This document shows, in pieces, positions 53,570 to 63,378 of a stretch of 64,000 nucleotides of DNA. Each line of letters opens with the position of its first letter. Positions within the stretch are counted from its first letter, which is position 1. The translations under genes and the position numbers were made by a program. The notes under the pieces are model-generated. The model ran no database searches. It saw nothing but the letters and a program-made list of their open reading frames with translations, and was not told the origin of the DNA. Where the stretch lies: NCBI RefSeq assembly GCF_003596335.1, contig NZ_QZCH01000020.1, positions 18,483 through 82,482 on the forward strand. The letters are read 5' to 3'. The DNA is from Motilimonas pumila. GTDB taxonomy: Bacteria; Pseudomonadota; Gammaproteobacteria; Enterobacterales; CBDFNC01.

Positions 53570-55793
53570 TTTGTTAATCAATATCGTCGATGATTCCGCC
53601 GAGAAAGCCATCAAAGACGAACAAAGAGAAGACCTCAGCAGCTGGAAAGTTGCCATCATTGACGATGAAGATGCCGTCCATCAGGTGACAAAACTCGCCT
53701 TAGCTGACGTTATCATTAACGATAAAAAGTTGGAGTTCATCAGCGCCTATAGCGGCGAAGAGGGCTTTAAACTGTTACAGCAACACCCGGATTGCGCCGT
53801 GGTGTTACTCGATGTGGTGATGGAAGAAGCCGACTCAGGCCTAAAACTTGCTGACCGCATTCGCACCGACTTGCAGCAAAACAACCTGCAAATTATTTTG
53901 CGCACTGGTCAACCAGGCTACGCTCCAGAAGAAGACGTGATCTCCCGCTACGAAATAAACGACTACAAGACTAAAAGTGAATTAACCCACAACAAGTTGT
54001 ATACCTCAATTGCAACCGCTATTCGTTCTTATGTGCATTTGTGCTCTTTGGAAGAAAGTAAAGAAGGCTTACGTCACGTGATCCGAGCATCGGCCAACTT
54101 AATGAAAGAGCGCTCTGTGCACGAATTTGCCAATGGCGTATTAAAACAAATCAATGCCATGTTTAATTTACGCGCGCAGGGGATTTTCTGCGTTTCTCAG
54201 CGACCACAAAAAGGCCCAGAAGAGCTTGCTAGCGACCAGCAAAATGCATTTCAAATCGTTGCCACGTCGCCGCAGTACAACACAATTCACGGCAAAACCT
54301 TACAAGACATCGACCGCAGCCTAGAAACCGAGTTAGTTGAATCCGCGCTGCAACAAAAACAACATATATTTGGCTCAGAATACAGCGCGTTGTACTTGTC
54401 TACGCCGTCGCAATGGGAAGGGGTCATTGTCACGAAAGGCAACCTGGATCCCGACGTTATCGACCAAGAAATCCTCAAAGTCTTTTGCGTAAATATTTCT
54501 CTAGGCTTAGAAAATGCGAAATTTTTTAGCCACTTAAATGAGGCCGCCTACACAGACAATTTAACGGGCTTATACAGTCGTACCGGTTTAATGGAACACG
54601 CTCAGCAGCGCTATCCAAGCTGTGAAGAAAAACTGACGCTTTTTATTGTTGATATCGACTACTTTCACGAAATTATCGACAGCCTAGGTTACGACTTTGG
54701 CAGTGAAGTGCTCAAGAAAATGGCCTTTCAGCTGAGGCAAAGTTTTGCCAGCGAAGCCATTATTGCGCGCCTGCACACTGACGTGTTTGCCATCGCCCTA
54801 CCTGATTCTAAATTTGACATTAAAGCCATCAGCAAAATATGTTCAAAACCCCTGATCGTTGAAGGCAACTCTATTCGCCTTGGTGTGACCCTCGGGGAAG
54901 CTCATGAAAATGCCGGACAATATAAACTTAATGCCGACGAATTGCTGCGCCACGCAGAGATCGCACTAAAGGTAGCCAAAGAAGAGCACCGCGGCGCCGG
55001 AAAGTGCTTTGAACCGCAATTTGAACAAGACAAGCGCAGTCGCCTGGACATGCTGGCCGACTTTAGAAATGGCTTAGCCCATCATGAACTGTTCTTGGTG
55101 CTGCAACCCAAAGTTGCCGTACATCATCAGCGCATTATTGGCTACGAAGCTCTTATACGTTGGCAACACCCGCAAAAAGGCTTGATACCGCCCGTCGCGT
55201 TTATCCCTATTGTGGAACATTCTGGGCTGTATTTTGAGTTGGACTTGTACGTATTCAAACAAGCGTTGATGCTCCTGACCAATCACCCAGAAATTGATTT
55301 GCCTGTATCTATCAATATATCAGCCAATTCGTTACATCATCACGACTTTATCAGCGAGTTAAAAACGTTAATGGCGCAATACGACGTCGACATTGCGCGC
55401 ATTGAAATTGAGATCACCGAAAACGCCTTGATCCGCAGCGACATGGCCATTTTGCATTTGCGCGCGCTGAAGGAGTTAGGGTTTGTGTTGTGCCTCGACG
55501 ATTTTGGCGCGGGTTACTCTTCCCTTGCTTACTTGGCTAAGTTACCCCTTGACGTGATTAAAATAGACCGCTCTTTTGTCAGCTCTATCGACCACAGCGA
55601 CAGCGCGCTAGCCATTTTAAAAGGCATGCTGCAGATCTGCCAACAGCTCAATAAGCGCATCGTCGTAGAAGGCGTTGAAACGGTAGAACAGCTCGATTTA
55701 ATCAAGTCACTCGGGGTGGAAGTGGTACAAGGCTTTTATTTCTACAAGCCGATGCACCTAGAGCAGATATTGAGCTTACACAAAAACAGATAA
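53562..55793 (+). CDS. Receiver-DUF3369-degenerate GGDEF-EAL protein
   Basis: The 743-aa protein has a receiver domain (about residues 28-155; phospho-acceptor Asp84 in VVLLDVVMEE), a DUF3369-like middle (about 175-320), a GGDEF domain (about 330-490) and an EAL domain (about 500-740). The GGDEF active site reads RLHTDVF, so cyclase activity is very unlikely. The EAL site is intact: GYEALIRW, NISANSL, EITENAL, DDFGAGYSSL, KIDRSFV and EGVET. It should thus be a kinase-controlled c-di-GMP phosphodiesterase. The start is the GTG at 53562, seven bases after GAGG; the GTG at 53550 lacks room for a site. Confidence 0.92.
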   Translation: MSDLLINIVDDSAEKAIKDEQREDLSSWKVAIIDDEDAVHQVTKLALADVIINDKKLEFISAYSGEEGFKLLQQHPDCAVVLLDVVMEEADSGLKLADRIRTDLQQNNLQIILRTGQPGYAPEEDVISRYEINDYKTKSELTHNKLYTSIATAIRSYVHLCSLEESKEGLRHVIRASANLMKERSVHEFANGVLKQINAMFNLRAQGIFCVSQRPQKGPEELASDQQNAFQIVATSPQYNTIHGKTLQDIDRSLETELVESALQQKQHIFGSEYSALYLSTPSQWEGVIVTKGNLDPDVIDQEILKVFCVNISLGLENAKFFSHLNEAAYTDNLTGLYSRTGLMEHAQQRYPSCEEKLTLFIVDIDYFHEIIDSLGYDFGSEVLKKMAFQLRQSFASEAIIARLHTDVFAIALPDSKFDIKAISKICSKPLIVEGNSIRLGVTLGEAHENAGQYKLNADELLRHAEIALKVAKEEHRGAGKCFEPQFEQDKRSRLDMLADFRNGLAHHELFLVLQPKVAVHHQRIIGYEALIRWQHPQKGLIPPVAFIPIVEHSGLYFELDLYVFKQALMLLTNHPEIDLPVSINISANSLHHHDFISELKTLMAQYDVDIARIEIEITENALIRSDMAILHLRALKELGFVLCLDDFGAGYSSLAYLAKLPLDVIKIDRSFVSSIDHSDSALAILKGMLQICQQLNKRIVVEGVETVEQLDLIKSLGVEVVQGFYFYKPMHLEQILSLHKNR

Positions 55794-55820
55794 TGGCTAA
55801 TACTTTTCCAGCGTAAAAGC

Positions 55821-55849
55821 AAAAACCATACGTTAGGTATGGTTTTTTT
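55821..55849 (+). terminator. Intrinsic terminator after the EAL gene
   Basis: AAACCATA (55823-55830) pairs with TATGGTTT (55838-55845), followed by a T-run. It separates the pair from convergent motY. Confidence 0.8.
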
Positions 55850-55882
55850 GTTATCTAACGGCTTTTTGTAATCAGCTTCTGG

Positions 55883-56752
55883 CTATATTTCTTCTCTGCC
55901 TAAAGAAATCACCACGCGACGGTTTTTCGGTCGCTGCAAGCTCATCCGGTTATCGGCAATATGGCGTTTTTCGCCGTAACCTTCAATTTTGAATTTGCTG
56001 TCATTAATGCCCAGTTCGGTAAGATACGTTTTAACGCTATTGGCCCGCTTTTCCGATAACTCTTGGTTGTGCCAACGACCACCGTAACTGTCTGAATAAC
56101 CGTCCACCAAAATAACATTAACGGCTTCATCATGACGGATGTACTCACCTATCATTTTCAGGCGTTGCTTTGAGCGTCGCGTAAGCTTGGCGCCATTTTT
56201 CTCATAGTTTAAAATACTGAAAGAAATGTCTTCAAACGAATAAGGTAATAGCTGCGACACACAATCTTCAAAGTCGTTGTACTGCCTTCTGAAGTTAACC
56301 GATGACAGGGCGACTTGGGTCACTTTATCACTGTTGTACCAATCGCGATAAACGAAGGTGGGGAAATGCCCGTCGGCCAACTCGCTCAGCATGGCCCAAG
56401 CGCTTTGGCCATTAATGTAGCCGTCAAAGCCTTCATGAAATTTTGCCAAGGTTATGTCTTGGGCGGCTACGCCGGGTCGCCAAGCAGGTGGCACTGAACG
56501 CAACGTTACCGACCGTGTGACCGGGGTGTCCCTTCTGGCGTCAAGGGCAAAGTCGAGGTTAACCGACTTGCTCGCCCGCACAGTAAAGCGAGCGTGGCCA
56601 AAGCGTGGAATATTGTGGTCTAGAGTACACTGGATCGGATTCGCTTGGGTAATTTCCCATACAGAATTATTTAAATCCGCTTTAAATACTTTGTTGCCAG
56701 CCATTGCTGCCGGTGATAACACCGCCAAAGCAAGCCATTGCCATTGTTTCAT
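55883..56752 (-). CDS. motY: Flagellar T-ring protein MotY
   Basis: The 289-aa protein has a signal peptide (cut after AMA-G, about residue 18). Its N-terminal domain (to about 165) binds the flagellar basal body, and its C-terminal OmpA-like domain (about 175-285) has the peptidoglycan-contacting region VDGYSDSYGGRWHNQELSEKRA (about residues 215-240). MotY belongs to the T-ring that anchors the sodium-driven PomAB stator in polar flagella of Vibrio and relatives. A perfect sigma-28 promoter lies 31 bases upstream. motX and pomAB are not in the window. Confidence 0.93.
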   Translation of the reverse strand: MKQWQWLALAVLSPAAMAGNKVFKADLNNSVWEITQANPIQCTLDHNIPRFGHARFTVRASKSVNLDFALDARRDTPVTRSVTLRSVPPAWRPGVAAQDITLAKFHEGFDGYINGQSAWAMLSELADGHFPTFVYRDWYNSDKVTQVALSSVNFRRQYNDFEDCVSQLLPYSFEDISFSILNYEKNGAKLTRRSKQRLKMIGEYIRHDEAVNVILVDGYSDSYGGRWHNQELSEKRANSVKTYLTELGINDSKFKIEGYGEKRHIADNRMSLQRPKNRRVVISLGREEI

Positions 56753-56782
56753 TGTCGATATCCAGTCGTAACCATAATACTG

Positions 56783-56809
56783 CTATCGGCAACAGACAGG
56801 CTTTCTTTA
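56783..56809 (-). promoter_or_regulatory. Sigma-28 (FliA) promoter of motY
   Basis: On the minus strand TAAA, exactly 15 bases, then GCCGATAG matches the flagellar sigma-28 consensus TAAA-N15-GCCGATAA at all but the last base. It lies 31-57 bases upstream of the motY start codon. Confidence 0.88.
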
Positions 56810-56875
56810 ATGTTTTTTCATTCCATTTGAAAATTTCTGGCATAATATGCGCCTTTATCCCAAACCAAGATTGCT

Positions 56876-57514
56876 ATGACTGACACCAGTAAAACTGTTC
56901 ACCCTCTTTCAAAACGATTTCGCGGCTACTTTCCGGTTGTCATTGACGTTGAAACAGCCGGTTTCAACGCCAAAACCGACGCCTTGCTTGAGATTGCAGC
57001 CGTATTGACCGACATGGACGAAGACGGATGGCTGGTGCCGAGTCAAACTTTGCACTTTCACGTTGAGCCATTTGAAGGGGCAAATTTAGATCCTGCCGCA
57101 TTGGAGTTTAACGGCATTAACCCGCACAGTGCGCTGCGCGGCGCGGTGTCTGAAGACCATGCCTTAAAAGAAATCTTCAAGGCCATTCGCAAGCAACAAA
57201 AAGCGATTGGCTGTAATCGTTCTATTATGGTGGCGCATAATGCCGCGTTTGACTTAGGTTTTGTGAATGCCGCGATAGAGCGTTGCAACATCAAGCGTTC
57301 ACCGTTTCATCCTTTTGCCAGCTTTGATACCGCAGCGCTGGCCGGTCTCACCTTAGGCCAAACCGTGCTAGCCAAAGCCTGCCAAAGCGCAAAAATTCCT
57401 TTTGATAATAAAGAAGCCCATAGCGCCCTGTACGACACCGAACGGACCGCAGAGCTATTTTGCCACATGGTTAACAAGTGGAAAGCACTGGGTGGCTGGC
57501 CTTTACTAGACTAA
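56876..57514 (+). CDS. rnt: Ribonuclease T
   Basis: The 212-aa DEDDh exonuclease has Asp and Glu in [10 protein letters not shown], an Asp in [10 protein letters not shown], and the final His-Asp pair in [15 protein letters not shown]. RNase T trims the 3' ends of tRNAs and other stable RNAs and turns over the tRNA CCA end. The rnt-grxD-sodB neighbourhood is shared with E. coli. It is divergent from motY. Confidence 0.97.
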   Translation: MTDTSKTVHPLSKRFRGYFPVVIDVETAGFNAKTDALLEIAAVLTDMDEDGWLVPSQTLHFHVEPFEGANLDPAALEFNGINPHSALRGAVSEDHALKEIFKAIRKQQKAIGCNRSIMVAHNAAFDLGFVNAAIERCNIKRSPFHPFASFDTAALAGLTLGQTVLAKACQSAKIPFDNKEAHSALYDTERTAELFCHMVNKWKALGGWPLLD

Positions 57515-57643
57515 CAGGCTTGCGCTCAGTCAATGTTTTAGCATTAATGCCACTTTTAACTGGCGATGTTTGCTACCATAACAACTGTTCTTAAGTGGCT
57601 AATATGGCCACTTATTTTTTGCCCAAACAAAAAGGAATAGTTG

Positions 57644-58966
57644 ATGAATGCGGTTGTTATAGCAGTGTGTTTAATGCTGCTGTTAAGTTTACTTCGAATC
57701 AATGTGGTTATTTCGTTAACCTTAAGTGCCATTGTCGGCGGCTTGGTTGGCGGCTTAGATTTGACGGCAACCATCGCCGCATTTAATGGCGGCCTGGGCG
57801 GTGGCGCAACCATCGCCTTAAGTTATGCCATGCTGGGCGCATTTGCGGTGGCCATTTCGCGTTCTGGCATCACAGATTTACTGGCTCAAAAGGTGATCAA
57901 AACGTTTGGCGGCAGCGCAAACAATAATAATACCTTTTGGTTTAAAACCGTATTATTTGGCTCTATTTTGCTGGTTGCGGTGAGTTCACAAAACTTGGTG
58001 CCGGTTCATATAGCTTTTATTCCGATTTTGATTCCGCCTTTGCTGCACGTGATGGCCAAGTTTCAAATCGACCGCCGTGCGGTTGCTTGTGTGATCACTT
58101 TAGGTCTTACTGCTACGTACATGCTACTACCCGTTGGCTTTGGTGGTATCTTCTTAAATAATATCTTATTGAAAAACCTCAACGATAACGGCTTAAACGC
58201 GGTCGCAGGCGATTTGCCTTTGGCCATGGCGTTACCCGTTGGTGGCATGGTGTTGGGTTTGTTCGTAGCGCTGTTTTACACTTACCGCAAACCGCGCCAT
58301 TACTCAGAAGAGAAAATTCTGCAAGCTGAGCCGGAGAACAAAACCTTTCGCCCTTCGCATATCGTGGTTGCCGTGATTGCGATTGTGGTGGCCCTGTCTT
58401 TGCAATTATATGCAGACTCCATCATCTTAGGCTCTCTTGCCGGCTTTACCATCTTCACTTTGGGCGGTGTGATCAAGTTTAAAGAAACCCAAGACGCCTT
58501 TACCCAAGGTGTACGTATGATGGCTATGATAGGCTTTATCATGATTGCCGCCGCCGGTTTTGCAGCGGTGATGAAAGCGACCAATGGCGTCGACAGCTTG
58601 GTAACGTCTATTGGCGGCATGATAGGTGACAACAAAGCGTTGGCCGCCATGCTAATGCTTGTGGTGGGCCTGCTCATTACTATGGGTATAGGCTCTTCAT
58701 TTTCGACGATTCCGATTATCGCTACTATTTATGTCCCACTCTGTTTGCAATTTGGCTTCTCGCCGATGGCAACTATGGCACTAGTGGGTACGGCAGCAGC
58801 TTTGGGCGATGCCGGCTCGCCAGCATCCGACTCCACCTTGGGACCTACGTCAGGCTTAAATGCCGATGGCCAACACGACCATATTTGGGACTCGGTAGTG
58901 CCTACCTTTATTCACTACAACATTCCATTGCTGATATTTGGCTGGGTTGCCGCCATGGTGTGGTAA
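57644..58966 (+). CDS. NhaC/YuiF-like antiporter family membrane protein
   Basis: The 440-aa protein has about 11-12 predicted membrane helices with glycine-rich segments ([29 protein letters not shown] near residues 45-70) and a late [19 protein letters not shown] block. It resembles the Na+/H+ antiporter family represented by YuiF; some members are proposed to carry amino acids such as histidine, so the substrate is uncertain. AGGA seven bases before the ATG at 57644 supports this start over the TTG at 57641. Confidence 0.8.
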   Translation: MNAVVIAVCLMLLLSLLRINVVISLTLSAIVGGLVGGLDLTATIAAFNGGLGGGATIALSYAMLGAFAVAISRSGITDLLAQKVIKTFGGSANNNNTFWFKTVLFGSILLVAVSSQNLVPVHIAFIPILIPPLLHVMAKFQIDRRAVACVITLGLTATYMLLPVGFGGIFLNNILLKNLNDNGLNAVAGDLPLAMALPVGGMVLGLFVALFYTYRKPRHYSEEKILQAEPENKTFRPSHIVVAVIAIVVALSLQLYADSIILGSLAGFTIFTLGGVIKFKETQDAFTQGVRMMAMIGFIMIAAAGFAAVMKATNGVDSLVTSIGGMIGDNKALAAMLMLVVGLLITMGIGSSFSTIPIIATIYVPLCLQFGFSPMATMALVGTAAALGDAGSPASDSTLGPTSGLNADGQHDHIWDSVVPTFIHYNIPLLIFGWVAAMVW

Positions 58967-58981
58967 CACAAGGCAGCAAAC

Positions 58982-59012
58982 AAAAACGGCGCCTCATTCG
59001 GCGCCGTTTTTT
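58982..59012. terminator. Bidirectional terminator, antiporter / grxD
   Basis: AAACGGCGCC (58984-58993) pairs perfectly with GGCGCCGTTT (59000-59009), flanked by A and T runs, between convergent genes. Confidence 0.88.
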
Positions 59013-59072
59013 TTATGGGGTAATGGTCATGCGATTTCAGCCGCAGCCACGCCCTTACATCTGTATCTCTGG

Positions 59073-59411
59073 TTACTCTGCGTCTTGCGCAGGGCTTTTT
59101 GCAGCCGCTTCTTTAATCAAAGGCTGCAATTCACCTTGTTGGAACATTTCCATGATGATGTCACAACCACCGATCAGCTCGCCTTCCACCCACAGCTGTG
59201 GGAAAGTTGGCCAGTTAGCGTATTTTGGCAATTCAGCACGGATATCAGGGTTTTGTAGAATATCAACGTAAGCAAATTGCTCACCGCATTGCATCAAGGC
59301 TTGCGAAGCTTGGCTTGAAAAGCCACAGCTTGGGAATTTAGGTGATCCCTTCATGTATAGAAGGATGGTGTTTTCTTCAATTTGGCTTTTGATCTTGTCT
59401 AATGTTTCCAT
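59073..59411 (-). CDS. grxD: Monothiol glutaredoxin GrxD (Grx4)
   Basis: The 112-aa monothiol glutaredoxin has the single-cysteine active site CGFS in [10 protein letters not shown], glutathione-binding [20 protein letters not shown] and a Glu-rich C-terminus. It carries and transfers [2Fe-2S] clusters with BolA proteins. I start it at the ATG at 59411 ([10 protein letters not shown]), the family length; the longer frame runs into the sodB promoter region. Confidence 0.96.
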   Translation of the reverse strand: METLDKIKSQIEENTILLYMKGSPKFPSCGFSSQASQALMQCGEQFAYVDILQNPDIRAELPKYANWPTFPQLWVEGELIGGCDIIMEMFQQGELQPLIKEAAAKSPAQDAE

Positions 59412-59627
59412 GATTTTCTCACACTGCAATATTTGCGCACTATTGTAGCGGAAAGCCAAGCGACAAAAAACGCATATTTTATAGGGCTATTCAAGGCCAC
59501 TTTCTGTTTTGAAAGGATTATGCAATTGTCCGCATCTTGTTCTAGATCAAACCACGAAAAAACGCTAAAGTGTAGCCGGAAAAATAATAAGCTTTGCCAA
59601 AGCAAAGCGTCGCAATGGAGAAGAGCA

Positions 59628-60209
59628 ATGGCATTTGAACTACCAGCATTACCTTATGCACAAGATGCACTAGAACCACACATCTCAGCTGAGACGTTGT
59701 CTTACCACTACGGTAAACATCACCAGACTTACGTTACTAAGCTTAACGGCCTAGTTGAAGGTACTGAGCTAGCTGAAAAATCTCTAGAAGAGATCGTAAA
59801 AACTTCTGAAGGTGGCATCTTTAACAATGCTGCTCAAGTTTGGAACCACACGTTCTACTGGAACTGCCTAAGCCCTAACGGTGGCGGTGAGCCAACAGGC
59901 GCACTAGCAGACGCTATCAATGCAAGCTTTGGTTCTTTCGAAGCTTTCCAAGCAGAGCTAAACGACAAAGCTGTGAACAACTTCGGTTCTTCATGGACTT
60001 GGTTAGTGAAAAATGCTGACGGTAGCCTAGCGATTGTAAACACGTCAAACGCTGCTACTCCGCTAACAGACGAAAGCGTTACCCCAATCCTAACAGTGGA
60101 TCTTTGGGAGCACGCTTACTACATTGATTACCGCAATGTACGTCCTGATTACCTAAAAGGTTTCTGGGCACTTGTAAACTGGGAATTTGTAGCTGCGAAC
60201 TTCGCATAA
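59628..60209 (+). CDS. sodB: Iron superoxide dismutase
   Basis: The 193-aa enzyme has the metal ligands in [11 protein letters not shown] (His), WNHTFYW (His), DLWEHAYY (Asp, His). The [14 protein letters not shown] segment marks the iron type. It removes superoxide in the cytoplasm. The start at 59628 has GGAG seven bases upstream; 65 extra codons in the same frame upstream are not part of it. A GCTTTG/CAAAGC dyad lies just before the ribosome-binding site (about 59591-59608). It is divergent from grxD and ends in its own terminator. Confidence 0.96.
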   Translation: MAFELPALPYAQDALEPHISAETLSYHYGKHHQTYVTKLNGLVEGTELAEKSLEEIVKTSEGGIFNNAAQVWNHTFYWNCLSPNGGGEPTGALADAINASFGSFEAFQAELNDKAVNNFGSSWTWLVKNADGSLAIVNTSNAATPLTDESVTPILTVDLWEHAYYIDYRNVRPDYLKGFWALVNWEFVAANFA

Positions 60210-60226
60210 TCTACAACTCCAGTTCT

Positions 60227-60254
60227 AAAAAAACCGGCAGTTGCCGGTTTTTTT
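60227..60254. terminator. Bidirectional terminator, sodB / 60259 gene
   Basis: AAACCGGCA (60231-60239) pairs with TGCCGGTTT (60242-60250), with A and T runs on the two sides, between convergent genes. Confidence 0.85.
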
Positions 60255-60258
60255 GTTT

Positions 60259-60717
60259 CTACATGCCCGCCTTTCTATACCACTCTAAATACGCTTTATC
60301 CACCCAGCCACGTTGTTGAGCCAACGTTTGTCCCTCTTCAGATTGCAATAGGAAATCAAGGGTCGTCATGGTGCCTCTGATCTCATTGCCGATACCGTTA
60401 AAAGGATAGATCTGCCCTTCTGGGTCACTCGCCAGCTGCTGCACGGTTGCGGCAAAACTGAACCCGGCAAGGCAATAACTCTGCGCCAAGGTTTCAATGA
60501 TCGCGACCAGCTTTTCATCAGCGCTGCCTTGCATATCAAACACTTTCTCTTCATCCAACAATATGGGCGCAGATTGCAGCTGCGCATTTAGCGCGGTAAG
60601 GGATTTCTCGGAAGCATCTATCGCGGGTAAATCAACATCTGAGCAAGGTGCAGCAAAAACGGGGCTATTAGCAAGCACAATGGTCGCGACAAGCAATGTC
60701 TTAGACGAAAAAAACAT
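60259..60717 (-). CDS. Small exported protein, unknown family
   Basis: The 152-aa product has a signal peptide (hydrophobic KTLLVATIVLANSPVFA, cut before APC) and two cysteines that could pair. The rest is helical and polar, with no motif I recognise. I prefer the ATG at 60717; the TTG at 60729 would add four residues. The ribosome-binding site is weak. It is convergent with sodB. Confidence 0.6.
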   Translation of the reverse strand: MFFSSKTLLVATIVLANSPVFAAPCSDVDLPAIDASEKSLTALNAQLQSAPILLDEEKVFDMQGSADEKLVAIIETLAQSYCLAGFSFAATVQQLASDPEGQIYPFNGIGNEIRGTMTTLDFLLQSEEGQTLAQQRGWVDKAYLEWYRKAGM

Positions 60718-60890
60718 AAATAAAACCAAGCATTAAACTATTTCTACTAAGGATAACACATCCCTCTGATCTGCCAGTCAAACAACGCTGCTTTCATCAC
60801 AATTTGCGCAACATTTCATCAAGCTGCCATTTTTTTGCCGCTGAACTGTCACATTGCTTACCTATGGTCGTACAAAAAGGAATCAATGTT

Positions 60891-62624
60891 ATGTTCTCTG
60901 TCGACCAAGTCGTTTCTCAGCACTTTCCAAAACTGAACAATAAGCCGTGGCTTAGAAAACCTTTAACTTACTTTTTACGCCGGTTATTACACGAGCAAGA
61001 ATTCATCGACTTTGAACAACAATACCCCCACCTCAGTGGCTATGATTTTGTTGAGAAAGTGCTCGACTACTTTGACTTTAGCTATCGTACCACAGACCGC
61101 GAAATCGCCCGTATTCCTGTCACCGGCAAGGTTGTGATTATCGCCAACCACCCTATCGGCTCTTTAGACGGTCTCGCATTATTACAATTACTGCAACGCA
61201 TTCGCCCCGACGTTAAAGTGGTTGCCAATGAGCTGTTAATGTCGATTAAACCACTGCGCCCGACCCTGCTGCCCGTTAACAACATGAATGGACTGACGGT
61301 CAAAGACAATCTGCAAAACATTCATAACCACCTGCAAAGCGAAGGTGCTCTGATTATTTTTCCTGCGGGCGAAGTCTCACGTCTGCGCCCTACCGGCATC
61401 AAAGACACAAAATGGAACAGTGGTTTTTTGCGCATTGCCAGCCGCGCTCAAGCTCCTATTTTGCCCATTCATATTCAAGCCCGAAACTCCGCGCTGTTTT
61501 ACGGTACTTCCATGCTGTATAAACCATTGGCCACCATGTTGTTAGTCAAAGAGATGTTCAAACAAAATGCCAACACGGTGAAAATGACGGTGGGAAAAAT
61601 GGTGCCTTACGACAGTTATCAAGGGCCGCAGCTGTCTAAGAGCGCCAAGGTCAGGCTGTTTCAAAAACAAACCTACCGTGTGGCCAAGGGTAAAAATGGT
61701 TACTTTCGCACAGAAAGCCCCATTGCCCACCCCGAGAATAGGGTAGTGTTAAAACAAGCAATAGAACAGTGCGAAGCGCTTGGCTTCACCCCAGATAACA
61801 AACATATTTACCTTTATCGCCACAGTGGCAGCTCAGCCATTTTACGAGAGCTTGGTAGATTACGAGAGCTAGCGTTTCGAGCCGTCGGGGAAGGTACCGG
61901 CACCAAGCGAGACATAGACCATTACGACAGTGATTATTTGCATTTAGTTTTGTGGGATCCTGACGACCTTGAAATAGCGGGAGCGTATCGTTTTGCAGAA
62001 GCTAAGAAGTGTTTGCAACAAGCCGCTGATACAGGCTTGTATAGCCAAACGCTGTTTCAGTATCAGAATGAAATGGCCCCCTATTTTGAGCAAGGCCTTG
62101 AGCTTGGTCGCAGCTTTGTGCAGCCCAAATACTGGGGCAGGCGCAGTCTCGATTACCTCTGGCTTGGCATCGGCGCTTTTATTGCCAAGCACCCGGAGTA
62201 CCGCTATTTATTTGGCCCAGTAAGCATCAGCGATAAATTGCCTAAAAACGCCAAAGACTTATTAATATATTTTTACCAGCTTTACTTTTCCGCTCCGCAA
62301 ACCTTAGCCACAGCGAACGTACCTTATTTGGTAGATAAAAATTTGCCCGAATCCTTGGGCGTTGAGTTTGTCGGAAACGACTACAAGAAAGATTTTACGA
62401 CCTTAAAAACCGTGTTAGATAACATGGGTACCGCCGTGCCTACCCTTTATAAGCAATACAGTGAAGTATGTGACTTTGGCGGTGTGCAGTTTTTGGATTT
62501 TGGGGTCGACCCAGACTTTAATAATTGCATCGACGGCTTGGTCTTGGTTGATCTTAATCAGCTTAAAGCCAACAAGCGTAGTCGCTACATTGATAGCCAC
62601 GTCAGTCAAACTACAGTAGCGTAA
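60891..62624 (+). CDS. olsF: OlsF-like two-domain acyltransferase (ornithine lipid)
   Basis: The 577-aa protein joins an N-terminal PlsC/OlsA-like acyltransferase domain (about residues 55-270: IANHPIGSLDG, FPAGEVSRLR, ILPIHIQARNS) to a C-terminal GNAT/OlsB-like domain (about 290-550: AYRFAEAKKC, LELGRSFVQPKYWGRRSLDYLW by blocks). This order matches OlsF of Serratia, in which the C-terminal half adds the hydroxy fatty acid to ornithine and the N-terminal half adds the second acyl chain. It makes phosphorus-free membrane lipids. AAGGAA precedes the ATG at 60891; the 29 codons before it are spurious. Substrate has not been shown here. Confidence 0.82.
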   Translation: MFSVDQVVSQHFPKLNNKPWLRKPLTYFLRRLLHEQEFIDFEQQYPHLSGYDFVEKVLDYFDFSYRTTDREIARIPVTGKVVIIANHPIGSLDGLALLQLLQRIRPDVKVVANELLMSIKPLRPTLLPVNNMNGLTVKDNLQNIHNHLQSEGALIIFPAGEVSRLRPTGIKDTKWNSGFLRIASRAQAPILPIHIQARNSALFYGTSMLYKPLATMLLVKEMFKQNANTVKMTVGKMVPYDSYQGPQLSKSAKVRLFQKQTYRVAKGKNGYFRTESPIAHPENRVVLKQAIEQCEALGFTPDNKHIYLYRHSGSSAILRELGRLRELAFRAVGEGTGTKRDIDHYDSDYLHLVLWDPDDLEIAGAYRFAEAKKCLQQAADTGLYSQTLFQYQNEMAPYFEQGLELGRSFVQPKYWGRRSLDYLWLGIGAFIAKHPEYRYLFGPVSISDKLPKNAKDLLIYFYQLYFSAPQTLATANVPYLVDKNLPESLGVEFVGNDYKKDFTTLKTVLDNMGTAVPTLYKQYSEVCDFGGVQFLDFGVDPDFNNCIDGLVLVDLNQLKANKRSRYIDSHVSQTTVA

Positions 62625-62675
62625 GCTTGATAACCAGCTCTACAGAAAGTAAGCCTTGCTCAGGGCAAAGGGCAT

Positions 62676-63356
62676 TTACCAAGGATGCACTTCGCCTTGC
62701 CAAGTTAAAAATTGACCGGTTCGATCCATATTGAGCTGATCGCTCACTTTAACCAAACCTTGCGCGCTCTCTACCACGCTAATATCGGCGTCTGCGCCGC
62801 CCATATCAGTTTGCACCCAACCTGGATGAACCATGCACATAGCGATCTTCATAGGGGTTAATTCTAGGGCTAAAACCTGCATGGCTTTGTTTACTGCGGC
62901 TTTTGAAGTGCGATAGGCCACCATGCCTGTCGTTGCTCGATGCAGTGAGCCCATTTGACTAGAAAGAGTCATCACACGCCCTTTCGATGATTGCTGTAAA
63001 GCGGGCAATAATGCTTGCGTTAGCTGAAATGGCGCTATGGTATTGACATGAAAAGTATGCAGCCATTGCTGGCTGTCAATATCTTGCGCTAAACTGCCTT
63101 CAGGGCCAATCACTCCCGCATTATTAATGAGTAAATCGATGGCAGTATCGGCAAACTTGTTGCCTAATTCAGTAATGGCGACGTTATCTGTGACGTCTAA
63201 TTCCACTAAAGTAAGGTGCGGGCCAATTAACATTTGCAGCGCAGCACCAATATTACCGCGGTAAGTGCCTATCACCTTATCACCACGGCTTAAAAAAATG
63301 CGACACAACTCTAGGCCAATCCCTCGGCCAACCCCCGAGATTAAAACGGTTTGCAT
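62676..63356 (-). CDS. SDR-family oxidoreductase
   Basis: This 226-aa classical short-chain dehydrogenase has the Rossmann motif SGVGRGIG near the N-terminus, NNAG (LLINNAGVIG), the catalytic Ser in LSSQMGS and YxxxK in VAYRTSKAAV, and HPGWVQTDMGG, typical of the sniffer/C-factor-like group. I start it at the ATG at 63356, which has AAGGAAG upstream. The longer frame reaches into the DUF805 gene. The gap between the two is 22 bases, so they form one operon. Substrate is unknown. Confidence 0.85.
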   Translation of the reverse strand: MQTVLISGVGRGIGLELCRIFLSRGDKVIGTYRGNIGAALQMLIGPHLTLVELDVTDNVAITELGNKFADTAIDLLINNAGVIGPEGSLAQDIDSQQWLHTFHVNTIAPFQLTQALLPALQQSSKGRVMTLSSQMGSLHRATTGMVAYRTSKAAVNKAMQVLALELTPMKIAMCMVHPGWVQTDMGGADADISVVESAQGLVKVSDQLNMDRTGQFLTWQGEVHPW

Positions 63357-63378
63357 ATTGCTTCCTTGCGAATGTGGG

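Noticed and set aside
53550..55793. Active diguanylate cyclase in the GGDEF domain
   Set aside because: The signature reads RLHTDVF: both glycines and the catalytic Glu are replaced, so cyclase activity is not expected.
59433..59627. N-terminal extension of SodB by 65 residues
   Set aside because: The extension lacks family similarity, and the ATG at 59628 has a good GGAG site and gives the normal 193-aa enzyme.
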